Shown piece after piece: positions 14,306 through 24,980 of a stretch of 52,500 nt of DNA. Source of the DNA: Chrysomallon squamiferum (lineage: Eukaryota > Mollusca > Gastropoda > Neomphalida > Peltospiridae); NCBI GenBank assembly GCA_012295275.1, contig CM022677.1:5841066-5893565 (forward strand). The letters are read 5' to 3'. The notes below the pieces were generated by a model. It made no database searches and was not told the DNA's origin. It worked only from the letters and a program-made list of their open reading frames with translations. A program made the position numbers and the translations under genes. How positions within the stretch are numbered: the stretch's first letter is position 1; the number at the start of each line of letters is the position of its first letter.

Positions 14306-15530
14306 AAATTTTTTTCCTTTATGAGATATTTCAGAAACTCTTCATCTTTCAGTGATGGATGTGAAATAATTTCTATGAAATTCTCTGATGCCAGCAGGTC
14401 AGTAAATCTGCGAGCAAGAAAATCAAAGCAGTCAGGTCTCACATTCATTGTAATGTCACTTTTATTAGACACTCCAGGCGTCACAACATATTCTAACAAC
14501 ATGGAAACAGGACACACTTCTAGCAACTCTGCTGCTTTCTTTGGAAACTCTGATGAAAACATCAGAAACAAACAGTCAAACACAGACTGGTGAATAAATG
14601 TGTATTTATTGTCACAACACTTCAAATAGGTACCACACATTGCATCAGCTGTTTTCTTGATATCTGTAAGATTAGTGTTTTTTACATTCAGACAGACTTG
14701 CTCTAGTTGTCTTACTAATTTCATTATGTCAGAGTCATTTTTAAATGGATCCAGTGAATCAATGCTGAGACTGCCTTGTTTGAACAAAATCATCAGTAGA
14801 ACCAGGTAATTGAGCTGTAAAGATTTGTCTTTTTTCAAATTTTCCAGCCCTTGTTTGAGATATTCTATAGGTTTCTTAAAAAAGTCAACTCCTCTTTTCT
14901 GTGCATCACTTGAATTAACATAATACAAACACACCTGAGGAAATCCTAACTCTGTACATGAACTGTAAATGACAGCCTTTTTATCAGTTTCATCCATTTT
15001 AACATCCTTTTGTTTGAGATATTTGTTTAGAATTTCTTCCTTTTCATCATAAGTCAGACAACAGTCTTCACTCTGCAGATCAAGAACATGATTCTTTCTA
15101 AACAGATCAAATTCCTTTAAACTAGTTTCACTTTCTGAATATATTTGTTTTTTTAAAGTAATAATGCATTTCAAAAAACTATTCTGAACAAGATTCGAGA
15201 TCTTTGGAAATTTGAGTTTCCATGAGTCTATAAAATCTTTAACAAGATTAGTCTTACCAAATATATCATCAATGAGAACAACACACTTCTTATCTGTAGA
15301 TACAGGGATGTCACTGAATTCAGAGTGATGAGTCAGCAAGTAAGATTCTCTTTTTTCTTCATTTTCTATCTGTCTCATCATGCTCAAAGCTAGAGTTGTC
15401 TTTCCTGAACCTGGACATCCTACTACAATCACAACACCATTCTTCTTCAAAAGTGCAACACCTCTTTTCTCTGCTCTTGTTTTAACATAGATACTCCAGT
15501 CAAATGAGTTTAACAGGAACCTGGTAGACT
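14281..15530 (-). CDS. nSTAND/NACHT-like P-loop ATPase, main exon part of the STAND-ankyrin gene
   Basis: Large exon 4. Its 5' edge is set by a pyrimidine-rich acceptor ending TTACAG at 15531-15536; the phase-1 join gives a Glu codon and then an open frame. Numbered on the assembled protein it covers residues 61-476. It has a Walker A loop Gly-Cys-Pro-Gly-Ser-Gly-Lys-Thr at 98-105 and a Walker B strand Val-Val-Leu-Ile-Asp-Asp at 144-149. A helical region follows, with a Tyr-Thr-Phe-Ile-His-Gln-Ser-Val winged-helix-like segment near 14595-14570. This is the layout of nSTAND3-type NTPases, common and expanded in molluscs, which act as nucleotide-dependent oligomerisation switches. In its own frame it stops at 14281, giving a 476-residue protein. 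The ankyrin frame overlaps its last ~57 bases. No ATG is usable at the 5' edge, so translation starts in an upstream exon. Confidence 0.88.
14305..14311 (-). promoter_or_regulatory. Candidate -1 ribosomal frameshift site or frameshifting indel
   Basis: On the minus strand the ATPase frame reads codons AAT TTT preceded by A, which is the X XXY YYZ pattern A AAT TTT. A -1 slip here continues exactly into the ankyrin frame (next codons Tyr-Gly-Arg-Leu-Ser-Glu). The site is inside the ~57-base region where both frames are open (14284-14341). It overlaps an A7 homopolymer (plus strand T7, 14309-14315), and adding one A would join the frames equally well. The only downstream pairing I can see is weak (ATGGT with ACCAT, a loop of over 20 bases), which favours an indel over programmed slipping. 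Confidence 0.45.
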
Positions 15531-15762
15531 CTGTAACACAACATTAAAAAAGAAAAGATATCTGTTATTAACTGTTTAGAGCATATTTTACTATTTAAAT
15601 ACAAATGAGACAACTTTTAACTACATAAGATGTGAAGTTTAATAAAAAAAAAAGGCAATTGTTTGCTCTCATAATTTTAGATGGTGTAAAAGAAGATATA
15701 TAATTATCTTGTTGTTAATGAATATCTTTGAAAACTATTTAAACAATAATAATAAAAAATAC

Positions 15763-15795
15763 CTTTGATATTGGATGCTCGTTCACCAGCCTTTT
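15763..15795 (-). CDS. 33-nt micro-exon (exon 3) of the STAND-ankyrin gene
   Basis: The exon is bounded by an acceptor ending TTATTTCAG and a donor AAG/GTATTT. It is 33 nt long and enters and leaves in phase 1. With the split Glu codons on both sides it adds Lys-Ala-Gly-Glu-Arg-Ala-Ser-Asn-Ile-Lys (residues 51-60), a short polar linker in front of the ATPase. The join to exon 4 keeps the ATPase frame open, which supports the call despite its size. Because its length is a multiple of three, it could be skipped without changing frame. Confidence 0.75.
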
Positions 15796-15909
15796 CTGAA
15801 ATAATATAGAAATAAAACAAATAAGTTTATATGACTGATGTTGAGTAAAAGAGAATGATTAAAATGATCTCTACAATAACTCAGCACTATTCACGAAATA
15901 GTAAACATA

Positions 15910-15949
<40 letters not shown>

Positions 15950-16500
15950 ATTTTTTTTATTATTGTAACTGCTTTTATATAATTACTGCTACTATAATGA
16001 AAACTACTGCTTGTTTGTTATCACTAAATTATTTTTTATTGTTATTATTGTTATTAATATTGTTGTTGTTTTGCTATGATTATTGTTGCTACATGTACTT
16101 TGCACATTTCAGTATTTACAGGTAATAATAATGACAGGGATGTAGTGTTGTTTAATTCATACTGAATTATATCAATAGTTTAAGAAGAAAATCTAGATCA
16201 GTTTAACATACATACACTGTGTTCCATGTGAATAATATACTTGTGAGTGTGTGTGTGTCTCTGTTCAATACGTTGTTCTGTTTGTCTGCAGATATATGTG
16301 TGTGTATGTATGCTTTCTGTGTACATGTTCAGTAAGGATACATGTACATATATAATGTATATATTGTGTCTATGTATGTATGAGCATGTTTATATGTTCT
16401 TCAGTTCAAAGTGATAGAAAAGTACTAATGACTACTGAGATGTGCCTTCTGTTATTTATTAAGCAGGTCGAAAAAAGGAAACTTTCACCTTTTAACTTAC
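15796..16500 (-). other. Intron 2 of the STAND-ankyrin gene (705 bp)
   Basis: Starts with a consensus GTAAGT donor at 16500 and ends at the exon 3 acceptor. It holds an ATT run at about 15920-15950 and TG-rich stretches at 16230-16380, and no coding sequence. Intron 3 (15531-15762, 232 bp) is partly conserved in the decayed paralogue at 44.7-44.9 kb. Confidence 0.7.
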
Positions 16501-16590
16501 CGGTATTAATAATTTTTTGTTGTCCAATAACAAAATTACTGTCGCCAGATGCAGTCACGGAATTCTGAGCTAAGCTGACACTTATATTTT
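16501..16590 (-). CDS. Exon 2: Gly/Asn/Val-rich segment of the STAND-ankyrin gene
   Basis: The donor is a perfect ACCG/GTAAGT. The acceptor is taken as GGGTAG at 16591-16596, because it gives phase 1 and a continuous frame. The more typical ACTCAG acceptor 23 bases upstream would lead to an in-frame stop. The 90-nt exon encodes residues 21-49. Its core reads Asn-Ser-Val-Thr-Ala-Ser-Gly-Asp-Ser-Asn-Phe-Val-Ile-Gly-Gln-Gln, then Lys-Ile-Ile-Asn. Such alternating Gly/Asn/Val beta segments occur in front of STAND modules, and the Val-Ile-Gly-x-x core resembles the RHIM-type amyloid core. A signalling role is inference. Confidence 0.68.
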
Positions 16591-17025
16591 CTACCCTGAC
16601 GGTGTTCTTCCAACTGAGTAATAGAAATTATTTAAACTCACAATTTATAAATATAATTTCTAAAAACATTTTTATCTACATTTAGAGATATGACAGTGTA
16701 CAGTATTAATTCAGTCTATATTAATAGTATTCCTGAATGAAACAATACCTTTTTATGTTTAAAAAATATGTTAATATTTTCAACTAATTATTGCATAAAA
16801 TCATCAAATAATAAGAGATGTGTATTTTCTAACAAAAAACAGAACAAAATCTTTGAATTCTTAATTTATTATGAATATAAAACAAAAAAGTGTCACTTCT
16901 GAAAGCCTAAAGAATAAATAAATAAAAAGAAAAAAGAGAAAAAAAAAAAAAAATAAATAAAAAAAAGAAAAGTAGACAACAGTTGAAATACTTTATTATT
17001 AAAGGTATAAATAATGTTGTCATAC
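16591..17025 (-). other. Intron 1 of the STAND-ankyrin gene (435 bp)
   Basis: Runs from a GAGG/GTATGA donor to the GGGTAG acceptor. It is AT-rich with an A-rich run near 16915-16970. No coding sequence is seen. Confidence 0.6.
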
Positions 17026-17083
17026 CCTCAGAGGAAGAAACATCTGTGTCTTCAGACATTTCTGAACTCTTTTCCTTATCCAT
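17026..17083 (-). CDS. Exon 1 with probable start codon of the STAND-ankyrin gene
   Basis: ATG at 17083-17081 opens a 19-codon acidic, Ser-rich peptide (Met-Asp-Lys-Glu-Lys-Ser-Ser-Glu and on to Ser-Ser-Ser-Glu), ending with one base before the donor at 17025. Joined to exons 2 to 4 the frame stays open, and total coding length up to the slip site (1407 nt) divides exactly into 469 codons, a useful consistency check. A good acceptor (ACATCTCAG) ends at 17089, so at least one exon lies upstream. It may be non-coding, or it may carry an N-terminal domain I cannot see. Confidence 0.65.
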
Positions 17084-17560
17084 ATTGGCTGAGATGTAAA
17101 AAATAATATAATAATTACTAAATTAGATGAAAGAAAACAAATACTTATTTAATACATTGCATTCATTATTATTTGGGGTCAGATATGCAGATAAAGAAAA
17201 TTCAGATAAGAGAAAAAAATATAAAGAAAGAAGAAAAGAACCCACTTACACCATTTCCTGGTATACTCTTTCTGATTAACAACAAGTGATATTTCATTTA
17301 GACCTACCCACAGATAGTACTAACTATAGCAGATATCAGTTGTTGAGCACTGTTAAAATGAAAACAGCTCAGACTGTATTCTCAGCTTTTGTTCTATAAA
17401 TATAATCTTGAAATATTTTATAAAATAATAAAATCTAACTAGATTTTAATAAAAGTCCTCATTTTCTAAATAGTGATGTTAGATTGTTATATAAAAATAG
17501 TCATGAAAACATAACTATCACAACACTGCTAAAGTGAAAACTTAATACTGTTGTAATTAA
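17084..17560 (-). other. 5' flank of the STAND-ankyrin gene with a possible non-coding exon
   Basis: A minus-strand GTAAGTGGG donor lies at 17249 downward, preceded by about 30 bases that could be the end of a 5' UTR exon splicing to 17088. The ATG just before that donor would give only a short reading that stops after a few codons. No TATA or other promoter signal is convincing. Confidence 0.3.
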
Positions 17561-17890
17561 TTACTCTTACATCATATTTGAATCAGTTCATTAGAAAAAA
17601 TTTATAACAATTAACTGATAATTATCACAAAGCATTTGTAGGATATTTCCTCAATTGCCGAACTAAATTATGATATAATAATTACCACAATAATTATTCT
17701 ATGTGATAGTTTAGTTTTGCTCACTTGGATATCATCAAACATTTTATACACAATGGAAGTGGAATCAGCTCAGCACTGGGAATGACTTCAGTGATCATTT
17801 GACAAATCTAACATTTAACTGGACAGATGAGTTGGATGTTGAAGGCAGTTGAATGTTTAATTGCCATTGATTCCTTTAACAACAGATGTA
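17560..17890. repeat. Duplicated segment, short copy (partner 21325-22470)
   Basis: Two blocks match 21325-21430 and 22318-22470 in order and orientation. This copy lacks most of the ~0.9 kb between them, which in the partner includes a Tc1-like remnant. Confidence 0.7.
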
Positions 17891-19400
17891 ATATATGGCT
17901 GCAACTTTACATTGTGCATGTCTGATAAATTTAACAGAGACTGAGAGACTCCATCATAGAGGGATAATTAGAGGGATACAAGGGAAGATTTCAGCAATGG
18001 AATTATTTTTAAATTTAGTTTCCTAAACCTTTCAACAATTTGAGTTAATAAACAAGAATTACATTGCAAACAGCTACTATGAACTGTTGGTATCAGAATA
18101 TTTGTTTCCCCTCACTTTTTTCAGGTGTAGTTCTATATTCTCTTTGTGATAACTACTGTGTACAGTATGTATCTACTGAACTGACTAAATATCACTGTAA
18201 ATAGGGATTCATAAATTGTAGATAGGTGGATAAGTTGCTGAGGAATACATTTGTCTTGAGAATAGGGATATCTTAGATTTTTTTTTTTACATGAAAGTGA
18301 AAACATTTATCCCTAAATCCATATATCGTTGATAATTATTTTCAAAGATGTTGCACTGCGCCCCAATATTGTAATGAAAGTGCTACAATAAAACAGTTTT
18401 TTATGTTTTTGTCAAAATGTCAGGATTGGAATCAATGGTCTGAACATGAAGTATCAATATACGTCCATTGACAAGACCCTTCATTTTGATTAAATCAATG
18501 ATTATAATGATGAAGATTAACAAGGTCCTGCCTAGGTAACTGAAGGAAAATAGCCTGAGGATTATGGGGAAAAACAGAAAACCTTAGAAAAGAATAATTT
18601 GCAAGCAGTCCAGAGCTATTCAGGAAAAGATGGATTGCTACATTACTGTTTCTCTGTTGATACTACCACAGTGTAAGTAGTAAAAGTGTCCAAGAAAGCC
18701 AGGAGAATATATTTCCTAAGTGAAAATGTGGCAGAAATTAAGGAGCCATTATTATTATTATTATTATTTTTATTAAATTCTGGAAAGACATGAGTGATGA
18801 TTGTAAGAACTATAATTCCAATTGTGAAAAGTGTAAAATGATAAAACAAATAAGTTAACAACTGCACCTTTATCTTTTCAAGTTTATTATATATGTTTTT
18901 TCTTTTTCAAACAAATACTGTTGGAAATGACATATGTATTATCATGACCTCAGTCTTCTAAACTCAGGTGTGCATCCAGGAAATGTAAGAGGAGATGCTA
19001 AGTAACCTGAAGAGCAGATCGGCAACTAGTGGAAAATGTTCAGAGGATGAGCGTGACAGACATCAAGTTCTGCTAGAAAATTTTGAAAACTTGGGTGTGT
19101 TTGGAGACAAAAATTTCAGTTTGAATGTAATGAATATCACTGACAGGTTTTGATGCTTGATTTTATCAAAGAATTATGCTTATCACAATGTTCGTAGTCG
19201 TAAGACTTTAGCAGTACTAACTTTCACCAAATATTAGTTTATCTAAGCGTGGGTGGCGGAAACAAATATTCGTTCACCCAGGGGTACAACCATTTGCCGA
19301 ATAGTTGTTCCTAGTGGAACAAGTATTCTTTCGCACCGGTGCTATTTTTGATTATCCTAATTCCCCGTAATCAAAAACAAAGAAAACTTGTCAAACATAT
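17890..19400. other. Region with weak coding-like pieces, nothing identified
   Basis: Mostly AT-rich non-coding sequence. A minor candidate is the plus-strand frame at 18995-19153. Base composition becomes more balanced from 19180 towards the CpG-rich element near 20 kb. Confidence 0.4.
18995..19153 (+). CDS. Small unrecognised open frame
   Basis: ATG at 18995 opens 52 codons of mixed composition (Met-Leu-Ser-Asn-Leu-Lys-Ser-Arg and on to Asn-Ile-Thr-Asp-Arg-Phe) ending TGA at 19151-19153. Its amino-acid mix is unlike the Ile/Phe-rich chance frames around it, so it could be an exon or a decayed element fragment. I recognise no family and see no splice signals that fix it. Confidence 0.15.
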   Translation: MLSNLKSRSATSGKCSEDERDRHQVLLENFENLGVFGDKNFSLNVMNITDRF

Positions 19401-19401
19401 C

Positions 19402-19576
<175 letters not shown>

Positions 19577-19724
19577 AATAGACAGAATCCAAGGAATTGT
19601 ATGTTTATTCGAATAAAAAAGAAAATGCATTACCAGTTTTCTTTAACATTTTATTTTCTGATACTTCACTTAAGAACATGCCGACATTTTAAATCACGTG
19701 GTTCTGTTTAATCACGTAAAATAT

Positions 19725-19792
19725 GGACCAGGTTGCGGCTTGAACCTGAAATCTTAGTTAATAGAAGCAGTCTTCCGATTAGGGCAAAAGCA
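19725..19792 (-). other. tRNA-like fragment, possibly a SINE head
   Basis: The minus strand contains GGTTCAAGCC, close to a pol III B-box. It sits in a CAGGTT/AACCTG stem (19729-19734 with 19743-19748) resembling a T-arm, after an arm-like CCTAATCGG stretch. A full cloverleaf does not fold convincingly by eye. It could be a decayed tRNA or a tRNA-derived SINE head. Confidence 0.25.
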
Positions 19793-20055
19793 TGCAGTAA
19801 CTTGTCAGTCTAAACATATATAAGAATGCATACTTCAAACCACAAACATGGGTAAGTTGATTGCGGGGGGGGAAACTGACTGAGTTCAGCTCACATGCAG
19901 GTTAAACAACAGTTCACTTCGCTAACAAATTCTGTAATATGAATAAAAGTACATTTCTTTCGGTTTTCCTCAAGGGAATTATGAAATTCTTGAGGATTAT
20001 CCAGTTGCTGCATGCAGCCATTTGATATTAACATCAAAATATGCCAATTTATCAC

Positions 20056-20590
20056 GTGTTGTTCCCCTTGGGTGGGGCGTGCGGCACTTTCGACGTGTGC
20101 AAAACGTGCACGCCGTCGTGGCGAGTGTGGCAAAAACGTTTCCAGCATTTACCAAAGGTGCTGCACCTTTTGAAAATGCGTTTGAAAAAAAAACGAGAAA
20201 ATTTTCAAAAACATGTGCGTTTTTTGTGCACGTGTCCGAAACGAGTTGTTCCCCTTGGGTGGGGCGTGCGGCACTTTTGAACCATTGCCCCACTAACCCG
20301 ATTTTTCCCACGTGCTCGGAAAAAGTTATTGCACTTTGAAAAAGGTACCCCTAGCATTTTCAACGAAACTTGAAAAAATTCGATTTTCAAAAGTTGAAAA
20401 TCCGTGTGGCACTGTTCCGTTTGGTCGGGAAAAATATTTCGACGTGTGCAAAACGTGCGCGCCGTCGGGGCGAGTGTGGCAAAAACGTTTCCAACATTTA
20501 CCAAAGGTGCTGCACCTTTTGAAAATGCGTTTGAAAATAAAACGAGCAAATTTTCAAAAACATGTGCGTTTTTTGTGCAAAAAGCTTTTT
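20056..20590. mobile_element. CpG-rich repeated element of unknown class
   Basis: Base composition changes sharply to CpG-rich. There are two copies of a ~35-bp block (20056-20089 and 20243-20278, with the landmark CCTTGGGTGGGGCGTGCGGC) and two copies of a ~145-bp block (20090-20235 and 20437-20579) that includes the hairpin AAAGGTGCTGCACCTTT. The order is X-Y-X-Z-Y'. No terminal repeats or transposase are visible. It looks like a fragment of a repeat-built mobile or satellite element. Frames across it mirror the repeats and have no known domain. Confidence 0.5.
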
Positions 20591-20606
20591 CTTCGTATAT
20601 ACTTGC

Positions 20607-20640
<34 letters not shown>

Positions 20641-20664
20641 TGATGAAAACCTATGCAATTATTT

Positions 20665-20815
20665 AACAGAATGAACTGAAATGTAAGCCCAGAACAAATT
20701 AATTTTAAACTCAAAATCAAAATGGTTAAACTCAACAACACGACCACAAATAACCTCCCTTGAATCACTAGCATCAACTACTTTGAACAAAAACTATTAG
20801 TATTTTTTTAACAAG
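20665..20815 (+). repeat. Dispersed repeat copy (partner 42965-43125)
   Basis: The stretch around the shared AACCTCCCTTGAA-like core and the downstream AACAAAAACTATTAGTATTTT block matches 42965-43125 in the same orientation. Confidence 0.7.
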
Positions 20816-21167
20816 AGGAGGTCAAATAAGTAAAGAAATAAGTTGTAAGAATTAAAAATATTATTGCCTTTGCTATTAATGTAACGCTTGATTCCATTAT
20901 TTTCAATGTGATCTGTAATACTTTCCTTCACAACCCATACCCATCCACCTGCTTAGTGAGAACAAAGTTCACTTCTGAACAACGAATGACCGTCTTCTGT
21001 GGCTGCCCACATTTTCGCCGTGATATCCTCAGAATAAAACTACGTGTTTTTTAGAAAGCGCAAAAACTGTTAATTTCATGAATTCTGCTTGACCAGGTAT
21101 TTTTTTTTTTTTTTTTTTTTTTCGCAGAAAGAAAGAAAATGTTCAGCTTAAAAGCCTTTTAGTTTTT

Positions 21168-21300
21168 AAATTCCGAAACAAAGTTTTGTTCGAATTATGA
21201 AAGGAAAACATCATTTTGAAGTGAAATCTATGCTCTTTCAGATGAGATTACTTGAGCCTTTTTAACACGAATGAGAAAAACAATGCGGGCCAGAAACGAA
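21168..21300 (+). repeat. Dispersed ~130-bp repeat, copy 1 of 3
   Basis: Nearly identical to 31938-32061 and 37095-37220, ending at GGGCCAGAAACG. Here it is followed by a run of about 24 A and preceded by a T-rich tract, as in a retroposed sequence; the other copies lack the A-run. Confidence 0.85.
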
Positions 21301-21324
21301 AAAAAAAAAAAAAAAAAAAAAAAT

Positions 21325-22470
21325 TGAGATTACTCACATCATATTAGAATGAATTCATTTGAAACATTTATGACAATTAACTGATACTTATCACAAAGTA
21401 TTTGTAGGATGTTTTCTAAATTGAAGTTCTGAAATATATCTATAAAATAATTATCACAATAATCATACCATTGATATACTTTCTTTTATTTTAAGTATAA
21501 TAATTAGTAGAATAATGATATCAATTTATAGCTCAGTTTTGAAGTAAATATAATAATTATACTAAGATATATATTAGTTTTGTAATCAATATTTATTTTA
21601 TACTAAGATATATATTAGTTTTGTAATCAATAGTTATTTTATGTTATATCTTAGTTTTGTAGTAAACGTACTAATTATCAGAACAGTTGTAGTAAATATG
21701 ATAATTGTATCAATAATTAATCATAATTGTATCTTAGTTTTTTTCAATTGTAGTAAATATAATAATTATCACAACAGTTATATATTAATGTTGTAATAAA
21801 TATAGTAATTATCAGAATTATTAGGAACAACTAAATTATATTATTAGTGTTAACATTTGCATCAAATTACATATACAAAATAAATGTATAGATAATATCT
21901 GAATAGGTTTAATTATACTCTTACTGTAGTAATATATACCTGGAGAAAAGTTAAGCACTAAGATAATGAGTGACAACATGTAACAACTAATTACAACTAT
22001 GTGAGAAGCCAGTGTATCAAGTCTCCATGTTTTTTCTCAAACTGCAGTATGCACAGATATCAAATATGGATTTTTGACTCAATAGCTCAATTATTCATAG
22101 TCAACTTGGCACAATGGTGGACATCAGAAACACAAAGGTGACAGATAATAAGAATACATTCAACAGGTCAAACCTACAGAACATCAGCTTGACAACAATT
22201 AACACTCATGAGTTCATTAGTGACCTCCAACAGGCTACATCCAAAACAAAGCTTTAACACTTCTGCCTTGGCCAGTCATGAGTCCACTTTTGAATCCACT
22301 TGAGCACATTTGTGTATATCAAACATTTTATATAGAATGAATGTGGAATCAGCTTAGCACTGGGAATGGCAATAGTTCATTTGACAAATCCAACATTTAA
22401 CTGTAGACATGAGTTAGATGTTGAAGTCAGTTGAATGTTTACTTGTCATTGAACCCTTTAACTACAGATG
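21325..22470. repeat. Duplicated segment, long copy (partner 17560-17890)
   Basis: Its ends match 17560-17660 and 17738-17890. The internal 21430-22318 part is AT-rich, with short local repeats of a TATATTAGTTTTGTAAT-like block near 21565-21660, and it carries the Tc1-like remnant. Confidence 0.65.
22257..22313 (+). mobile_element. Tc1/mariner-like transposase remnant
   Basis: The frame reads Leu-Pro-Trp-Pro-x-Met-Ser-Pro-x-Leu-Asn-Pro-Leu-Glu-His, the conserved stretch around the third catalytic acidic residue of Tc1/mariner DDE transposases. The preceding 22150-22256 may hold further decayed transposase with stops. The Asp normally found after Ser-Pro is Leu here. No terminal inverted repeats are seen. 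It is a dead fragment. Confidence 0.6.
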
Positions 22471-22600
22471 TAATCTAGAAACTCAAAGTAACATTTTCTC
22501 TCTAAAACAATTTCTTAAACTATTTTAATTCTGCCACTCCACACTCTTGAATGATTTTCTTAGTGTTAAATAGTACTTGATAATTATGAGACAATACTGT

Positions 22601-22633
<33 letters not shown>

Positions 22634-24980
22634 AAATCCTATATCCACTACTGGGATGCTTAATATTTTTTTTCAGGTGTATACTGATTTGTATTCAATT
22701 TAATTCTTAAAGTATTTCATAATATATTTACTTATTTAGTGTTATAAGAAATTCTTAATCTACAAATGTTATGAAATAAATCACTATGAACATGGATACT
22801 ACTATTAATCAATCTTACAAGTCTGTCATATCTGTTAAATAAATATTTCATCATTACTCTTCTCTACTGTGTCTGCTTGTATAAACATACTTTGACAATT
22901 TATAATATTCAGCTTTCAGTAATCTGATACATGTTTCATACCAAATCTTGGTTACTTTATGATTTCATGTTAATGTGCAGACACAGTTCATTTGTGTTTG
23001 AAACTGTCATCTTGACAAACAACCAACCCAGAATTAACATCTATAAATAGTAAAACATTCAACCATTATCATACTATGTACAAACTCTTTCTTTATGTAC
23101 TATTTATTTTTTTAAAAATCATTTCTCTACACTAGATCTACTTGTACATGAAATAAATAAATAAATAAAATATTTCATATATTTAAACATTATTCTACTA
23201 TAATTATAACGTATCATTTTGTTTCGATATATATTCCTTCACTTAAATGTAAATGTATTTTCATAATAATACTAATAGGCATTATGCTATTATGTTCATA
23301 AATAGTTAAACAGTTTGCTGAGTAAAAATTATTGTACAGTAAATATAATAATTTATGACAGATTGAAGATTTACATTCATACACAAACAGCTCCACTTGA
23401 AACAAATGTTTTCTTTGCTGTGTCAAGACAAAGTGAGTAAGAAACACTGTATTTATGTTTCAAAATGTTTGGATAAAAGTTAGTGTCAGCTAACTGGGGT
23501 TACTTGATTACATAATGCTTGCTGAAAACTGATTAAATATTTGAAGAAACTGAAACAAAAAAACATACCAACTTATTTTCTTTTTTAAATGAATGACAAG
23601 TGACAGAGAGATTTTGCTATATTGGAAAAATTAAAAAGACAAAACAAACATCATCAGAATTTCCAGTAACAGTTTCTGGTGTCAGAGAGAAGAATTAAAT
23701 TTGCATACTGAACTCAGTGTTAGATATTTTATGTAAATCTTGAAAACTGCTAAACGTTAAAAACTAGTAAAGAAAGAATAATAAATAACAAACTACAACA
23801 AGACTGAAAAGTCATTTTTCAATAAAACCTGGACCCAGCTTGTGACTAGCTTTGACAACTGAAGTTTTATCAGTCTTCCACTGTACACTTATAATATTAA
23901 ATTTTACTATTTTTACTGGCAATCACATTTATCAGACTTGAATTTGAAATCTGTACATGTATGTGTGTTTATGTGTTTCTGCTTCTGTTTGTGTGTAAAT
24001 GTAAGTAATTTGAACAAATAAAACATTTACTTACTTATGTTGTTACAATTCAGTTTAACCCATCTTTAGATTTTAGCTGTTTCATGTTAAACCAGTTTTC
24101 TGACACTGACCATACAACTCTTCAATCCTGTCAACAGAACAATACAAAACTTACATACTGATTTGTTTTGCTTCTTAAATTAATACTGTCAAGTATTACA
24201 TTTTCTTTTATTATTATTATGAAATAATTGCTGTCATATGCCCAAAATATTAATTAAAAATTTTAAAAAAAGTTTTAAAAATTAAAAATAAATGTGCTAT
24301 AACAGCTGTCTTTCAAAGTATCAGAAATCATAAACAGACTTAAAACTGATGCTTCAAATAAAATTGTATTTATTTATTTATTATCAATGTGCATGGCTCT
24401 GGTTAGTTTACAAAATAAAATTACATGAATCAAATGTGATAAAATAAAGAACTCCAAACCTTTACAAAAACAGATCAGCACTACTTACTATTATATTTGT
24501 AACACTAGACTTGTTTCAGTCATTGTTTTGATTGCACACACGTTACAGAGATAGCATTTTATACCTAAACCAAGTGAAAACTAAAACTGTTCATGAAAAA
24601 TTGAGTGAATCTCTGCTGCCATTTAGAGATATAAACTTAAAATTAACCACAGAAAAAGAGATGAATTCACATTTATAAATAATTTACTGATTTACTCATC
24701 AGCTCTGTTCGTTGTTCATTATAAAACTGACTGCAGAATCACATATATACATTACTCTCAAAATATTTACCTGCTTACAATTCAGTTTAACCCATCTTCA
24801 GTATGTTAAGCACGTTGTCTGTCACTGACTATACAATTCTTCAGTCCTGCCAACAGAACAATACAAAATATATAATTTTTCAAATTATTAACGTATGTGT
24901 CAATTTTCATTCAGAAAATTAATTAAAATAAATCAATCAAATATAATTAAAAAAAAACAAAAAAAAAAAACAACAACATT
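22470..24980. other. AT-rich non-coding region
   Basis: No gene is recognised. A TA microsatellite lies at about 22600-22628. Two diverged copies of a ~110-bp block lie at 24030-24155 and 24770-24870, sharing an ACAATTCAGTTTAACCCATC core and a CAACAGAACAATACAAAA end. Confidence 0.6.

Noticed and set aside
15450-15453. TTG at the start of the ATPase frame as a translation start
   Set aside because: The frame continues upstream to a good splice acceptor at 15531 and joins phase-matched exons with an ATG at 17083.
19891-20777. Overlapping open frames on both strands in the CpG-rich element
   Set aside because: They reuse the internal direct repeats in several frames and show no known domain. 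The openness reflects higher GC and fewer stops.
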